Shown here one piece after another: positions 55,281 through 64,000 of a stretch of 64,000 bases of DNA. The DNA comes from Rosa chinensis (Eukaryota > Streptophyta > Magnoliopsida > Rosales > Rosaceae), in the NCBI RefSeq assembly GCF_002994745.2, contig NC_037093.1:50944384-51008383 (forward strand), written 5' to 3'. Position 1 is the stretch's first letter; each line of letters begins with the position of its first letter. Below the pieces are notes generated by a model, which was not told the DNA's origin, did no database searches, and was given only the letters and a program-made list of their open reading frames with translations. The translations under genes and the position numbers were made by a program.

Positions 55281-56836
55281 TCAGTTGGTGGAACCTTCAA
55301 AGCCTCCCTTTGGGTTTGGAATTGTGTTGCTCGGAAGCTTACCACTCTCATGAAACTTGGTCATGAAGTCCACCACTTGTCCCATTTGCTTCTTGAGCTC
55401 TGCAATGTCCTTGGCATTGGTCTGTTGTCCTTGAAGCAAAGTCTGTGTGGCACTAGTCAATGCCTGAGTGGAATTAGTCAATGCCTCTATCGTCTTATCA
55501 TAGTGAGAATTGGGATTCCCTACATTGTGTTGAGGAGGCATGTAAGGTCTTTGATAGGGAGGTCCTTGAGGACGTTGGACACTGCCACCAAGAGGGTTCT
55601 GATCATTGTTGGTCCACTTGAAGTTGGGTGGTCCCTCCATCCAGGGTTATAGGTATTCGAATATGGATCATACCTTGGACGTGGGGGACCCCCTTGGTTC
55701 CCTTGATAGCCTCCTATAGCATTCACAGATTCCCAACCACCATTCTCACTTAGTTGAGGACATTGATCCGTAGGATGTCCTTGAGTAAAGCATACCCCAC
55801 AAGCAGAGGGTCCTCCATGGCCTTGAGTAGTCGCCACCTTGTTCACAAGAAGGGTGAGTTTGCTCAATTGATCAGCAATGGCAGGACTAGTGCTCACCTC
55901 ATTTACCCTACGAGTGGGTTGTCTCACACCCTCATACTGTTGGGAGTTTAGGGCACGATTAGCTATAAGTTCCCTCCCAACCGCAGGTGACTTATCCACA
56001 AAAGCTCCACCAGCTGCAGCATCCAACATTTGCCTTTCCAAGGGTAAGAGTCCTTCGTAGAAACATGTAAGTAGGGTCTCATCCTTCATCTGATGTTGAG
56101 GATACTGTGCAAGTAGGGAGTTGAACCTCTCATAGTACGTAGCATATGACTCATCATGTGCTTGCTCTATTCCACTAAGCTTCTTCCTAAGTGTGATGAC
56201 CTTTGAAGCTGGGAAGTATTTCTCCAAGAAGGCCTTTCTCATTGTTTCCCATGATGTGATACGTCCTGCAGGAAGTTCATATAGCCAATCCTTGGCTCTA
56301 TCAGCTAGAGAGAATGGAAATGCTCTCATCTTAAGAAGGTTTTCATCCGCTCCTTGTGGTTGCATGTTTGCACAAACAGATTGGAATTCTCGTACGTGCT
56401 TGTTAGCATCCTCCATATTAAGTCCATGGAAGATAGGGAGCTTGTGCAACAATCCACTCTTAAGCTCGAACTCTGCCTGTCTTCCAGCTGCAGGGGCAGG
56501 GTATACTATGCCTGTAGGGGGTCCTCCTTCAACAGTTGCGGTGGAGAGTTCCCTAATAGATGCCATTCTCTCTTCTTCGACTTCTTCAGGTGGTGGTGAA
56601 GGTGGTGTAGAGTTGGACGAAACCATAGGTGAAGGTGAACGTGAAGGAGGAGATGGACTCGGTGTAGGTGATGTAGACTCCTCAGAACAGTAGGTCCTCT
56701 TCCCTTGCTCGTTAAATGTGTACTCTTTGTATGTTGAAGGAGAAGGGCTTGTGAACTCAAGGAGTGAAGGACCCTTCAAACGAGCGAGCCTTGCTTCAAT
56801 TTCCTTTATTGTAGATGGTCTAAAAGGCTCGGTCAT
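55281..56836 (-). pseudogene. gag polyprotein of the Gypsy element (one frameshift)
   Basis: Retrotransposon capsid/nucleocapsid protein. The frame from 56,836 (MTEPFRPSTIKEIEARLARL) runs 438 codons to 55,520. It contains the Retrotrans_gag core (LLKMRAFPFSLADRAKDWLY, then WETMRKAFLEKYFPASK, then ESYATYYERFNSLLAQYP, then TCFYEGLLP) and a zinc knuckle CGVCFTQGHPTDQC (C-x2-C-x4-H-x4-C). Near 55,626 one A is missing in the codons for NPGWRDHPNFKW, so the native C-terminal part continues in another frame to 55,281 (ending GGFEGSTN). That part includes a Gln/Thr-rich segment with a coiled-coil-like stretch (DIAELKKQMGQVVDFMTKF). The upstream Ser/Pro-rich linker is intact. A recent single-base lesion in an otherwise well-preserved gag. 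Confidence 0.9.
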
Positions 56837-57289
56837 TCATAGGATTCCTGAACATCATCAAAATTCACAGAAGTTAGCAAAGTATAAAGTAAACTAATTA
56901 CAAATTAGTGGTTTATACATCAACGTTACTATTCACGAGTCACTATTCACAAGTTACTATTCACGACTTTACTATTAATGATTTATACAAGTATAAAGAG
57001 AGTATAAATTACAAACTATCCACAATCTTTTCACAAATAAACCACGTAAGAAGTTTATACAAGTATAAAATGTACAAAACAACACAATTTACAAGTGGAG
57101 GTCATGTTCAAGTATCTTATTATCTTTACAAAATAAAGTTAATATCTCAGTTGATTACAAGTTGTAAGTCGAGCCCAATAGAAACCACTACTATTGGTGA
57201 GATACGATCTAGGGATAGTCGCCTAGACATAAGTCACTTTCCTTTGTTTCAGAAGGCTAGATGGCCAGATTAAGAGGTAAGTGAGAGGG

Positions 57290-57750
57290 AGGACTCATTT
57301 TGGTGACACTACGGAGGCTACTCCCTCATTGAGGTTTAGGCCCCTATTGGCTACTCCCACATTGTGGTTTACGCACAGTCTATAGTGTCTCTGAGATCCA
57401 ATTTGAACCCATCACCCAGGGTCTCAACCTAAGACACCACCTATATGCCCCTTACTCAGCTTGAAAAGAACTCATGTGTTAGACAGTTCTCCAAATGTTA
57501 ATAAAAGCCGCCCTCAACTTCAAAAGACCTTAGAGAGGCACTAATGAAGGGTTAAGGCCAATATTAACAAAAGGGCCCTTATCTACTCATACGATTTTAC
57601 ACACTTATAACAATCAAGAATTTAACAATATTTACAATTAATTCTTTAAATTTCTTTTGTATAACAAGATTAGACACATTGTAAACACAACTTTTACACA
57701 ACAAAACGTCACACTTTGTACACTTTTTTTTTTTTTTTTCTTCTTCTTCT

Positions 57751-57784
<34 letters not shown>

Positions 57785-58340
57785 AAAATACTTACAAATA
57801 TTTGTTTTTCTTCCTTTTCTTTACAATTATTTTCAACACTTAGGTACGGGAACAGGGAGTCTCGATGTGCAATGGGACTGAAACAGCTACCCTTTTCAAG
57901 ACTATGTTTAATCCAATATACCTTAGTGAATCACAATATTTTCATTTGTTATATATATCATTGATTTCAAATTCAATTCCAAGCGGTAAATCAAGAGAAC
58001 GTGCGGCCCAAGTATAGTCGTCAAGACACTAAGTCCCTCTTACATCCTTTGGGCAACCTTACTGAAATGGCCAGGTAGGGGAGGACGAACACAAGAGGTA
58101 GGATCCATTTTGGCATAGGCTACTCCCTCATTGAGGTTTACGCCCTTTTGTAAGCACTTCTGAATCCAAGAACCAGTCATGAGCGTTGTCCCCTTCCTAG
58201 ACACCATCCCACATAGGCTATACTTACTTGGATATAAAAGGTCCTAAGTGTGAAGACAGTTCAATGAATGTTAATAAAGGCCGCCCTCAACCTTAAGGGA
58301 CCTGGACTAGGTACCAATAAGGGGTTTAGGCCAATATTAA
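57290..58340 (-). repeat. diverged ~290-bp duplication in the Gypsy leader, plus poly-T
   Basis: Two related blocks, about 57,290-57,580 and 58,100-58,345, share GGCTACTCCCTCATTGAGGTTT, then AATGTTAATAAA, then GCCGCCCTCAAC, then GGCCAATATTAA in the same order. Between them lies a long T/C run (57,724-57,783). Lies in the untranslated leader between the primer site and gag. Confidence 0.75.
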
Positions 58341-58561
58341 TAAACACGACTTCACCTATTCCTTCTTTAATTTACAACTCACAATAAAAATTCGTATTCA
58401 ATAATAAAAATAACAACCTAAGTAATTAATCTACTAATTTTCGACAATTACAAAATAATTAACAAGTAATTTTTTTTTTTTTTTTTTCGGTCACAATATA
58501 CAAAACAAATATTCACAATATGGCAAATGATTTTTCAGTCCCCGGCAACGGCGCCAAAAAT

Positions 58562-60914
58562 TGATGTCGCTTTTGGGAAGCGACCAATTTAACCCTGAAA
58601 TGTCATTAGTAGTATAAGCAAGTAGGGATCGTTCTATTCCGGGGATTGAGGGTACACCTGTCATTGTCAAACAATTAAACAATTAAAATTAAAACAAAGT
58701 ATATTATTTACACAATATAGACATATTTACGAAAAAGGGGGGAATATTTTTGGTTTTTGGTTTTCGAAAATTAAACTAAGTTAAGAAAATAATTAAAATG
58801 CAAAAACATAAAAAATATAAATGGGATGCAAGAACAAAGATCAAAGTCGAAACTCATGATTAAAATTGATTCAAGTTCATCATTGTTCATCATAGTCATG
58901 CAAGAGGAGTTGATCATGTGAAACGTTCAAAAGCAAACAATTTCCCATATTTTACTTTCAATGCTAATTAACCTAAGCGAAAGCACCTAGATTAATTCTA
59001 TCAAACATGCAATCAAACCCTAGAAAGCTAGTCAATCATGTCATGTTTAATGCATTAAGCACCTAGAAAGGCTATCAACCCAAATGTGCAACTTAGTATG
59101 GAAAAGTCCACCTAATTGCAATCTTCTTTGATTAAACTCGGTTTTTGTACAAAACCTTTACTACTTATCGATTCAAGAACACAAAACCAAAAAGTTGATC
59201 CATGTTCTCGAATTCGTAGCAACATTCACATAAAAACCCTAAATGTTTCGAACCATTCAAGATTATCATACAAAAGATTTCTATCATGCAAATTTAATCA
59301 AACACTCACACAAAAGCAACCATAAATCGCAATATATGAATCTGAAAATTAACAATTAATCATAAAATTTCAGAAAACAACACTTGTTCATACATATGTG
59401 TCAACTAAGGCAAAACCAACGAAAATACAAAGCAAAGGTACAAGGAGAATCGGATTACACCGTGATGAAGATGAGATGAATGAAGTGATGAATGGTCTCT
59501 TGAATTTCGAAAGCAATCTTCAAGGATGGTGATGGAGGTACTGCACGGCTTGTCTTCTTCTTCCTTGGCCTTGATTGCACTTCGTGGTTGCCCTAGAGGA
59601 TGGAGATGAACACGGCTAGCTAGAGAGAGTTTTTCTGATTTTTTTCAAAGTGTAAACGCAAAAGTGGGGAACTCCTTGACGTTGAGAGAAGAGAGGAATA
59701 TATAGGGGACGGCCCCTAGGTCTCCATGCCGTCAAAAACCCTAGAAAAGCTCACGGCTATTGCTTGCTTTGTCCACATATTTTCCTCCAATGAATTCTTG
59801 CCAGATAAGCCCTATGAAGTGGTGCAACCAATCACAAAATTCCAATATTAATTCCCTAAATAATTCTTGCCGAAATATGTAGATAATTTCTGATTTTATA
59901 CACCAATTTCGGCAACAATATATTTAGAGAATAAAGGGGGATGAACCTAGACTCCTTTGAGAGCTTTTTGTGTTCTACACATATTCTCTTTCCTTTAAAA
60001 GCTCCCTAAGAAATCTCCACGAAATCTCTTTATTTTTCTGATTTTTCCTCACGGCAAAAACCCTAATTTCTCTCTTCATTATCTCTTGGCCGAATTCCCT
60101 AGGGTTTGCACGGCATTCCCTTGTTTTCCTCTTGGCTTGGACGGCTAGGAGTCTTCTAGGGTTTATCTCTTGATTTATTTCCATAAAAATAGCCCTAGAA
60201 AATCTCCCTAGAAAATCTCCTTTTAATTTCTGATTTTCCACGTCACCTCCTTGTTTCTCTCTTGCAAATTCACGGCAAAACATCTTTAGGGCTAGGGTTT
60301 GCGTCACAAACCCTAGTTCCATGGGCTCTTGTGGGCTTTTATCCAATTAGCCGAAAATCCAACAAGTCTTGAGAGTTTTTGGGCCTCCATGCGTCACCTC
60401 TATGCCATGTCATCATTTAGAGTCTTCAAGAAGCCTCTCTCATGCCATGTCACTTCATTAATTCGATCTCCATTCATGGTTAGCTCAAGAGTCTTGTTTT
60501 GGCAAGCTTTCCTTTTTTGGACAGGGTTTCCTGGTTGGACCAGGAAAACTTCTTTTCTTCATTTCTGCTCATTTGTGCTTCCCTTTGTACTTCATCTTGT
60601 CTCCCTCCAACGTTGGCTAGCTTCTCTCTCCATTTGTGAGCTCGTTTCAGCTCATTTGTGACAAGGACCTGAAAATAGAAACTAGTAAGAAAAATAGAAA
60701 CTTTCCTAAAATGAAAAATGGCAACTTTCCTAAACTGAAAATGGGAAACTTTCTAAAAATGAAAAATAGAAACTACCGAAAATAGAAACTTTCTACAAAT
60801 AGGAATTTTCCCAATCAAAGAATGGAAACTTTCCTAAACAGGGTTTTATTAAGGAAATAACGCAGAAAATGTAGGGAAATGCAGTTAAAACGTCGCATTA
60901 AAATGCTCCTATCA
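58562..60914 (-). repeat. Gypsy LTR, right copy (5' LTR of the element)
   Basis: 2,353 bp, same ends as the left copy, with a 22-bp stretch near 58,755-58,782 (GGTTTTCGAAAATTAAACTA region) absent from the left copy. Followed by target duplication ATCAT. Confidence 0.93.
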
Positions 60915-60929
60915 ATCATCATAACCCAC

Positions 60930-61026
60930 CTATCGATTTCAGACCCCTGTCAAAGGCCATATCTTTTAGCTCTCCCAACAAATAACTTAAATCTGATAGT
61001 CCATCATCTAGCTTCGCCTTTTCTAC
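60930..61026 (-). pseudogene. captured SNAP33-like (Qbc-SNARE) exon in the MULE
   Basis: On the minus strand this 97-bp segment is bounded by an acceptor-like TTAACAG and a donor-like GTGGGTTATG. It reads VEKAKLDDGLSDLSYLLGEL then KDMAFDRG, with SEIDR in the next frame. This resembles the second SNARE-motif entry of plant SNAP25-type proteins such as SNAP33 (LSDLS..LGELK.MA.DMG.EI.RQ, from memory). One base is missing in the Gly codon. Single exon with flanking intron sequence, no start: a transduplicated fragment, not a gene. Confidence 0.7.
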
Positions 61027-61447
61027 CTGTTAAGCCAACAAGGAATATGAGACACATGATCAATACATTAGGAAAAGGAAATAAACCACATGCATGTGAT
61101 TCCTATATTAAGAAGCAAAGTGATTCATTTAAATAGAGAGTAGAAAGAGAGTTGGAGAACCATGAAATTTGACCACAATGATAAGAAACAAGCCATATAT
61201 CCAACCACGTCAAATTACAAATGCTTTACCTAATCAAGCAATTTCAATCCATACACAATTTCAAATCCAAAGCTCAAAATTCACCTTCCAGTCTATCTTT
61301 CTTGCTCATCATAGCTCACTATCTCTCTCTCCTTGCCGGCTGAAATCGACGCTAGCAAAGGCATCCCAAGCCTTCTGCACAAACTTCTAAATAACAGAGC
61401 CATCGGTGCCGATGTCGAGCTCCACAATGAAGGCCCTCAGCTGCCGT

Positions 61448-61600
61448 GGCGCCGTTTGGTGTTGCGATGTCTCCAGAGACTCCTCACGCCTCATGATTGG
61501 TAGCGGCGACTACGCCGCAAAGCTCTGGAATGTTCAAACTGACGTGTAGCTCTTCTCCTTCGATTTCAAATGTTCGACGAGATCCGTTCAGCTCTCTGTC
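61448..61600 (+). pseudogene. captured eIF3 subunit I (WD40) fragment in the MULE
   Basis: The frame reads GAVWCCDVSRDSSRLMIGSG then DYAAKLWNVQT, a stop codon at 61,546-61,548, then LFSFDFKCSTRSVQLSV. This matches a WD40 repeat of eIF3i (GHNGAVWCCDVSRDSxRLITGSxDxxxKLWxVQTG..LFTF in plants, from memory). The in-frame stop and missing neighbouring repeats show it is a captured fragment. GC-rich compared with the rest of the element. Confidence 0.7.
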
Positions 61601-61793
61601 GTCGTCATCTTCAAAAACCCTAGCTTTTCACAACGCAAAAGAAAGGAAGAGGAGAGGAGAGGAGATGCAGTTCCGGTAGGCGCTGTGCTTTAGAAATCAA
61701 CCGGCATCTTGACGAACACCGACGAGCGGGTCCACCGAGTCGACGGGAACTGTGACGAAGGTCGCCGTTGTTCGACAAGATTGAGTTAAGATT

Positions 61794-61893
<100 letters not shown>

Positions 61894-62102
61894 TGAGGAT
61901 GTGATTTGTTTTTGAAACAGATAAGCTCTACCGAAGAAGCTGAGAGAGAGAGGAAGAGGTGAGGGCAAAATAGGTATATGCTAAAGAGAAGCTGACGTTT
62001 TTAGGCTCTAAAGTGGCCTTATGAAGATAAAAAATGTTAGGTGGCCTTATGGCTAATTAAAGTTTTAGAATGACACTTATGAGTAATTTTTTATATTAAT
62101 TT

Positions 62103-62619
62103 TAACATTTTTCTGATATGTTATTTTTAGTTGATGATACAACTTTTATTTAAAATTTGGTAAAATTTCCATTGGGAATTTTTTTTTTTTTAACTATCGA
62201 TATTTTCATGATCTTTGATATTTTTGTCATTATTACCATGTCTAGTTATTCATTTGATGAGAGATAATATATATAGGATTGATCGATTGGAATTTATTAT
62301 GCCCGACCGGCCGGCCGGCCACTTCACCGCCAAAAAAAAAACACAGTGTATCAATTCGTTATCTCGATGAAACAAGTCCATGCAGAATAGTTACACAAGG
62401 TGATCTCAACTGCGCTGGTCTGAAGCCCTGAACCATTGAATTCCCACTCATTACTCACCCTACATGAAGCTCTTCTGACACCAAAGTCCTAAAGTCACTA
62501 CTCCAATGCCTGAATTTGTCTTCTCCAATCACTCCTCGCCGGCTGGCCTATTGCCAATAAGTTGTTGACCTCCCTATATACATTAAGCAGTGTTCGATTA
62601 AATGCATGTTAGGGTATGT
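62103..62619. other. unassigned spacer
   Basis: AT-rich sequence between the MULE target duplication and the next hAT element. A small CCGG-repeat palindrome (CCGACCGGCCGGCCGGCC) lies near 62,303. No gene seen. Confidence 0.4.
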
Positions 62620-63306
62620 CAGGGCCGGTCCTGAGTCTTTTAAGACCTCGGGCGATAATTATCTCGGGGCCCCTAACTTGCATATTAATATAAGTCTTGT
62701 AAATAGTCTTTGATTCACAAACAAGACTTGTCAGAAATCGAGCGCAATAAGATCTATATAAATTCATGTTTCAAAATTAATGAGGATTAACACAACTATA
62801 TATAAATGAAAATATATACTTCAATGGAAGTATCAGACCCTACTGCAAAATTTCAGCAACCAAAAAAATCTCTACTGCAAAACTCAGCAAAATTATAAAC
62901 AAAATGTGCATTAGTATGGAGGGTTAACCAAACTCATCAAAAAAAAAACATAATCTCTTTCTAGAAAAGTAGAAGACATATCTCTTATTATTATTATTTC
63001 AAAAACCCTAATTTCTAGAGATTGCATTAAAGAGAGAATTAAAAAAATCAGAAGAAAAAACAATAGGAAAGAATATATGATGAGGCAATGACTCGATGAA
63101 CTTGTGAGGGAAGAGGGATTGAGAGAGATATGGAGGGAAAAATTGAGAAAAGAGAAAGTATTTTCTTATTTTATGGAAGAGAAAAAGAGGTTGTGAAGAA
63201 AAAGAAAAATGCCTAGAAGAGAGAACCTATTTTAATTAGAGTTTCCTTGGTTCTTGATCAGTTTTTTTGTTTTTCATGTCTCTGTCATTGCAAAAATGGC
63301 ATCATA

Positions 63307-63341
<35 letters not shown>

Positions 63342-63425
63342 TAAATTGGGATTTTAAATTGGTGCCCCCTTGGATCTGAGGCCCTGGGCTATCGCCAATG
63401 CTGCCCAGCAGCAAGGCCGGGCCTG
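62620..63425. mobile_element. non-autonomous hAT-like element
   Basis: 806 bp with imperfect terminal inverted repeats CAGGGCCGGTCCTGAG on the left and CAGCAAGGCCGGGCCTG on the right. The 8-bp target duplication has one C/T mismatch (GGGTATGT at 62,612-62,619, GGGTACGT at 63,426-63,433). Interior AT-rich, with a CA microsatellite (about 63,309-63,339). No transposase seen. Confidence 0.85.
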
Positions 63426-63433
63426 GGGTACGT

Positions 63434-64000
63434 TATCTCTAGGCAAATATGCTGATCAAGCATTATAACTTTCTTAAAAATAAAAAGTTATAAGTATTAA
63501 TATTTACATGGCCTGAATGGGCTGATAGCTGGGCATGGAGCCTTGAAGATAGCTTTTGGGCCTTGTTGTCTTGCATTCAGAAGGACTATTGGATTTTTTA
63601 CACCATTTTTTTGCTAGTCTCTGTTTCAACTTATCCAATTATTATGCATTGTCTAGCTCATAGTTAAATAGGCTTACTTTAAATAAGTAAGCAAGACAGG
63701 TCTAATGAATGGACATATCATACCTATCCTATGTACCACAGTGGTATCACAACAATTTCTTGTCTGTCTATAGATGGCAGCAGAAGGGTATGTAATGATT
63801 ATTCTGACATAACCTTTTTATCAATGAAAATTCATGTGATGATTTATTAAAGAAAAAAATTACTACATAATAAAATAAACATGATTAAATGGTTAATGTC
63901 TTAAGCGAAGGAAGCAAAAATAAAATAAACATTGTTAAATGTTTAATGTCTTGAGGAAAGGAAGCAAAAGTAGCCGACTTTAACCTTCAGTACTTGACAA
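63434..64000. other. unassigned right edge
   Basis: AT-rich. A ~45-bp unit (ATAAAATAAACATNNTTAAATG...TTAATGTCTT) is doubled at about 63,868-63,970. No gene seen. Confidence 0.35.

Larger units (their letters stand above)
50987..60914 (-). mobile_element. Athila/Tat-type Gypsy retrotransposon lacking pol (TR-GAG-like)
   Basis: LTRs at 50,987-53,317 and 58,562-60,914, with 5-bp target duplication ATCAT at 50,982-50,986 and 60,915-60,919. Orientation is minus. The complement of 58,540-58,560 next to the right LTR reads TGGCGCCGTTGCCGGGGA, the primer site (tRNA-Asp type) usual in Athila/Tat Gypsy elements. A purine tract (GTGTGGGGGAA, complement near 53,320) precedes the left LTR. The internal 5.2 kb encodes a gag protein (55,281-56,836, one frameshift). 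About 2 kb of apparently non-coding DNA follows it, where protease, RT, RNase H and integrase would be expected. The element therefore depends on a relative for movement. It split the MULE right beside its captured SNAP33-like exon. Confidence 0.93.

Noticed and set aside
55236..56693. Plus-strand frames of 138 and 166 codons
   Set aside because: Antisense shadows of the gag gene.

Overview
The window is plant nuclear DNA. Split genes with GT-AG introns, TIR-NBS-LRR (TNL) resistance genes (absent from grasses), plant-type housekeeping genes and nested Copia, Gypsy, Mutator, hAT and Tourist-like elements all point to a eudicot. The TNL sequences look Rosaceae-like (rose/strawberry/apple group), but that is inference from memory.

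Layout. 1-19,780 is a TNL tandem-duplication cluster. TNL-A (1,738-11,120) is dead: a Copia retrotransposon with two LTRs that look identical sits in its TIR exon, its LRR exon has a 1-nt frameshift, and its 3' end is fused to a copy of the cluster promoter. That promoter copy (11,121-11,457) is all that remains of a presumed third gene and is followed by a 2.7-kb solo LTR. TNL-B (14,960-18,514) has an open TIR-NB-ARC-LRR frame of 1,073 codons. Its last ~170 residues are a repeat-derived, coiled-coil-like tail, and the normal 3' LRR/C-JID exons lie orphaned downstream.

19,781-48,104 is a gene-rich segment: a small secreted cysteine-rich peptide gene (+), a TBC-domain Rab-GAP (-), ribosomal protein eL14/RPL14 (+), a PP2A B'' regulatory subunit (-), an ESCRT-III VPS2/CHMP2 protein (+) and a plant casein kinase I (-). 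I rebuilt the exon structures by hand. Frames close across every junction and total lengths fit the families (437, 134, 541, 212 and 456 aa for the last five).

48,105-64,000 is transposon territory. A Mutator-like element (48,115-62,092, 10-bp target duplication) carries fragments of host genes (a SNAP33-like exon and an eIF3i-like WD40 piece), so it is a candidate Pack-MULE. It was later hit by a 0.7-kb hAT element (8-bp duplication) and by a 9.9-kb Athila/Tat-type Gypsy element (5-bp duplication) that has gag but no recognisable pol (TR-GAG type). A second hAT-like element lies at 62,620-63,425.

Nothing here is a wholly new system that I can prove. The most unusual items are the TNL with a minisatellite-derived helical tail, the unclassified 8-cysteine secreted peptide, and the fully resolved nest of elements inside the gene-capturing MULE. 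Coordinates were counted by hand and may be off by 1-2 nt locally (for example near 32,990).
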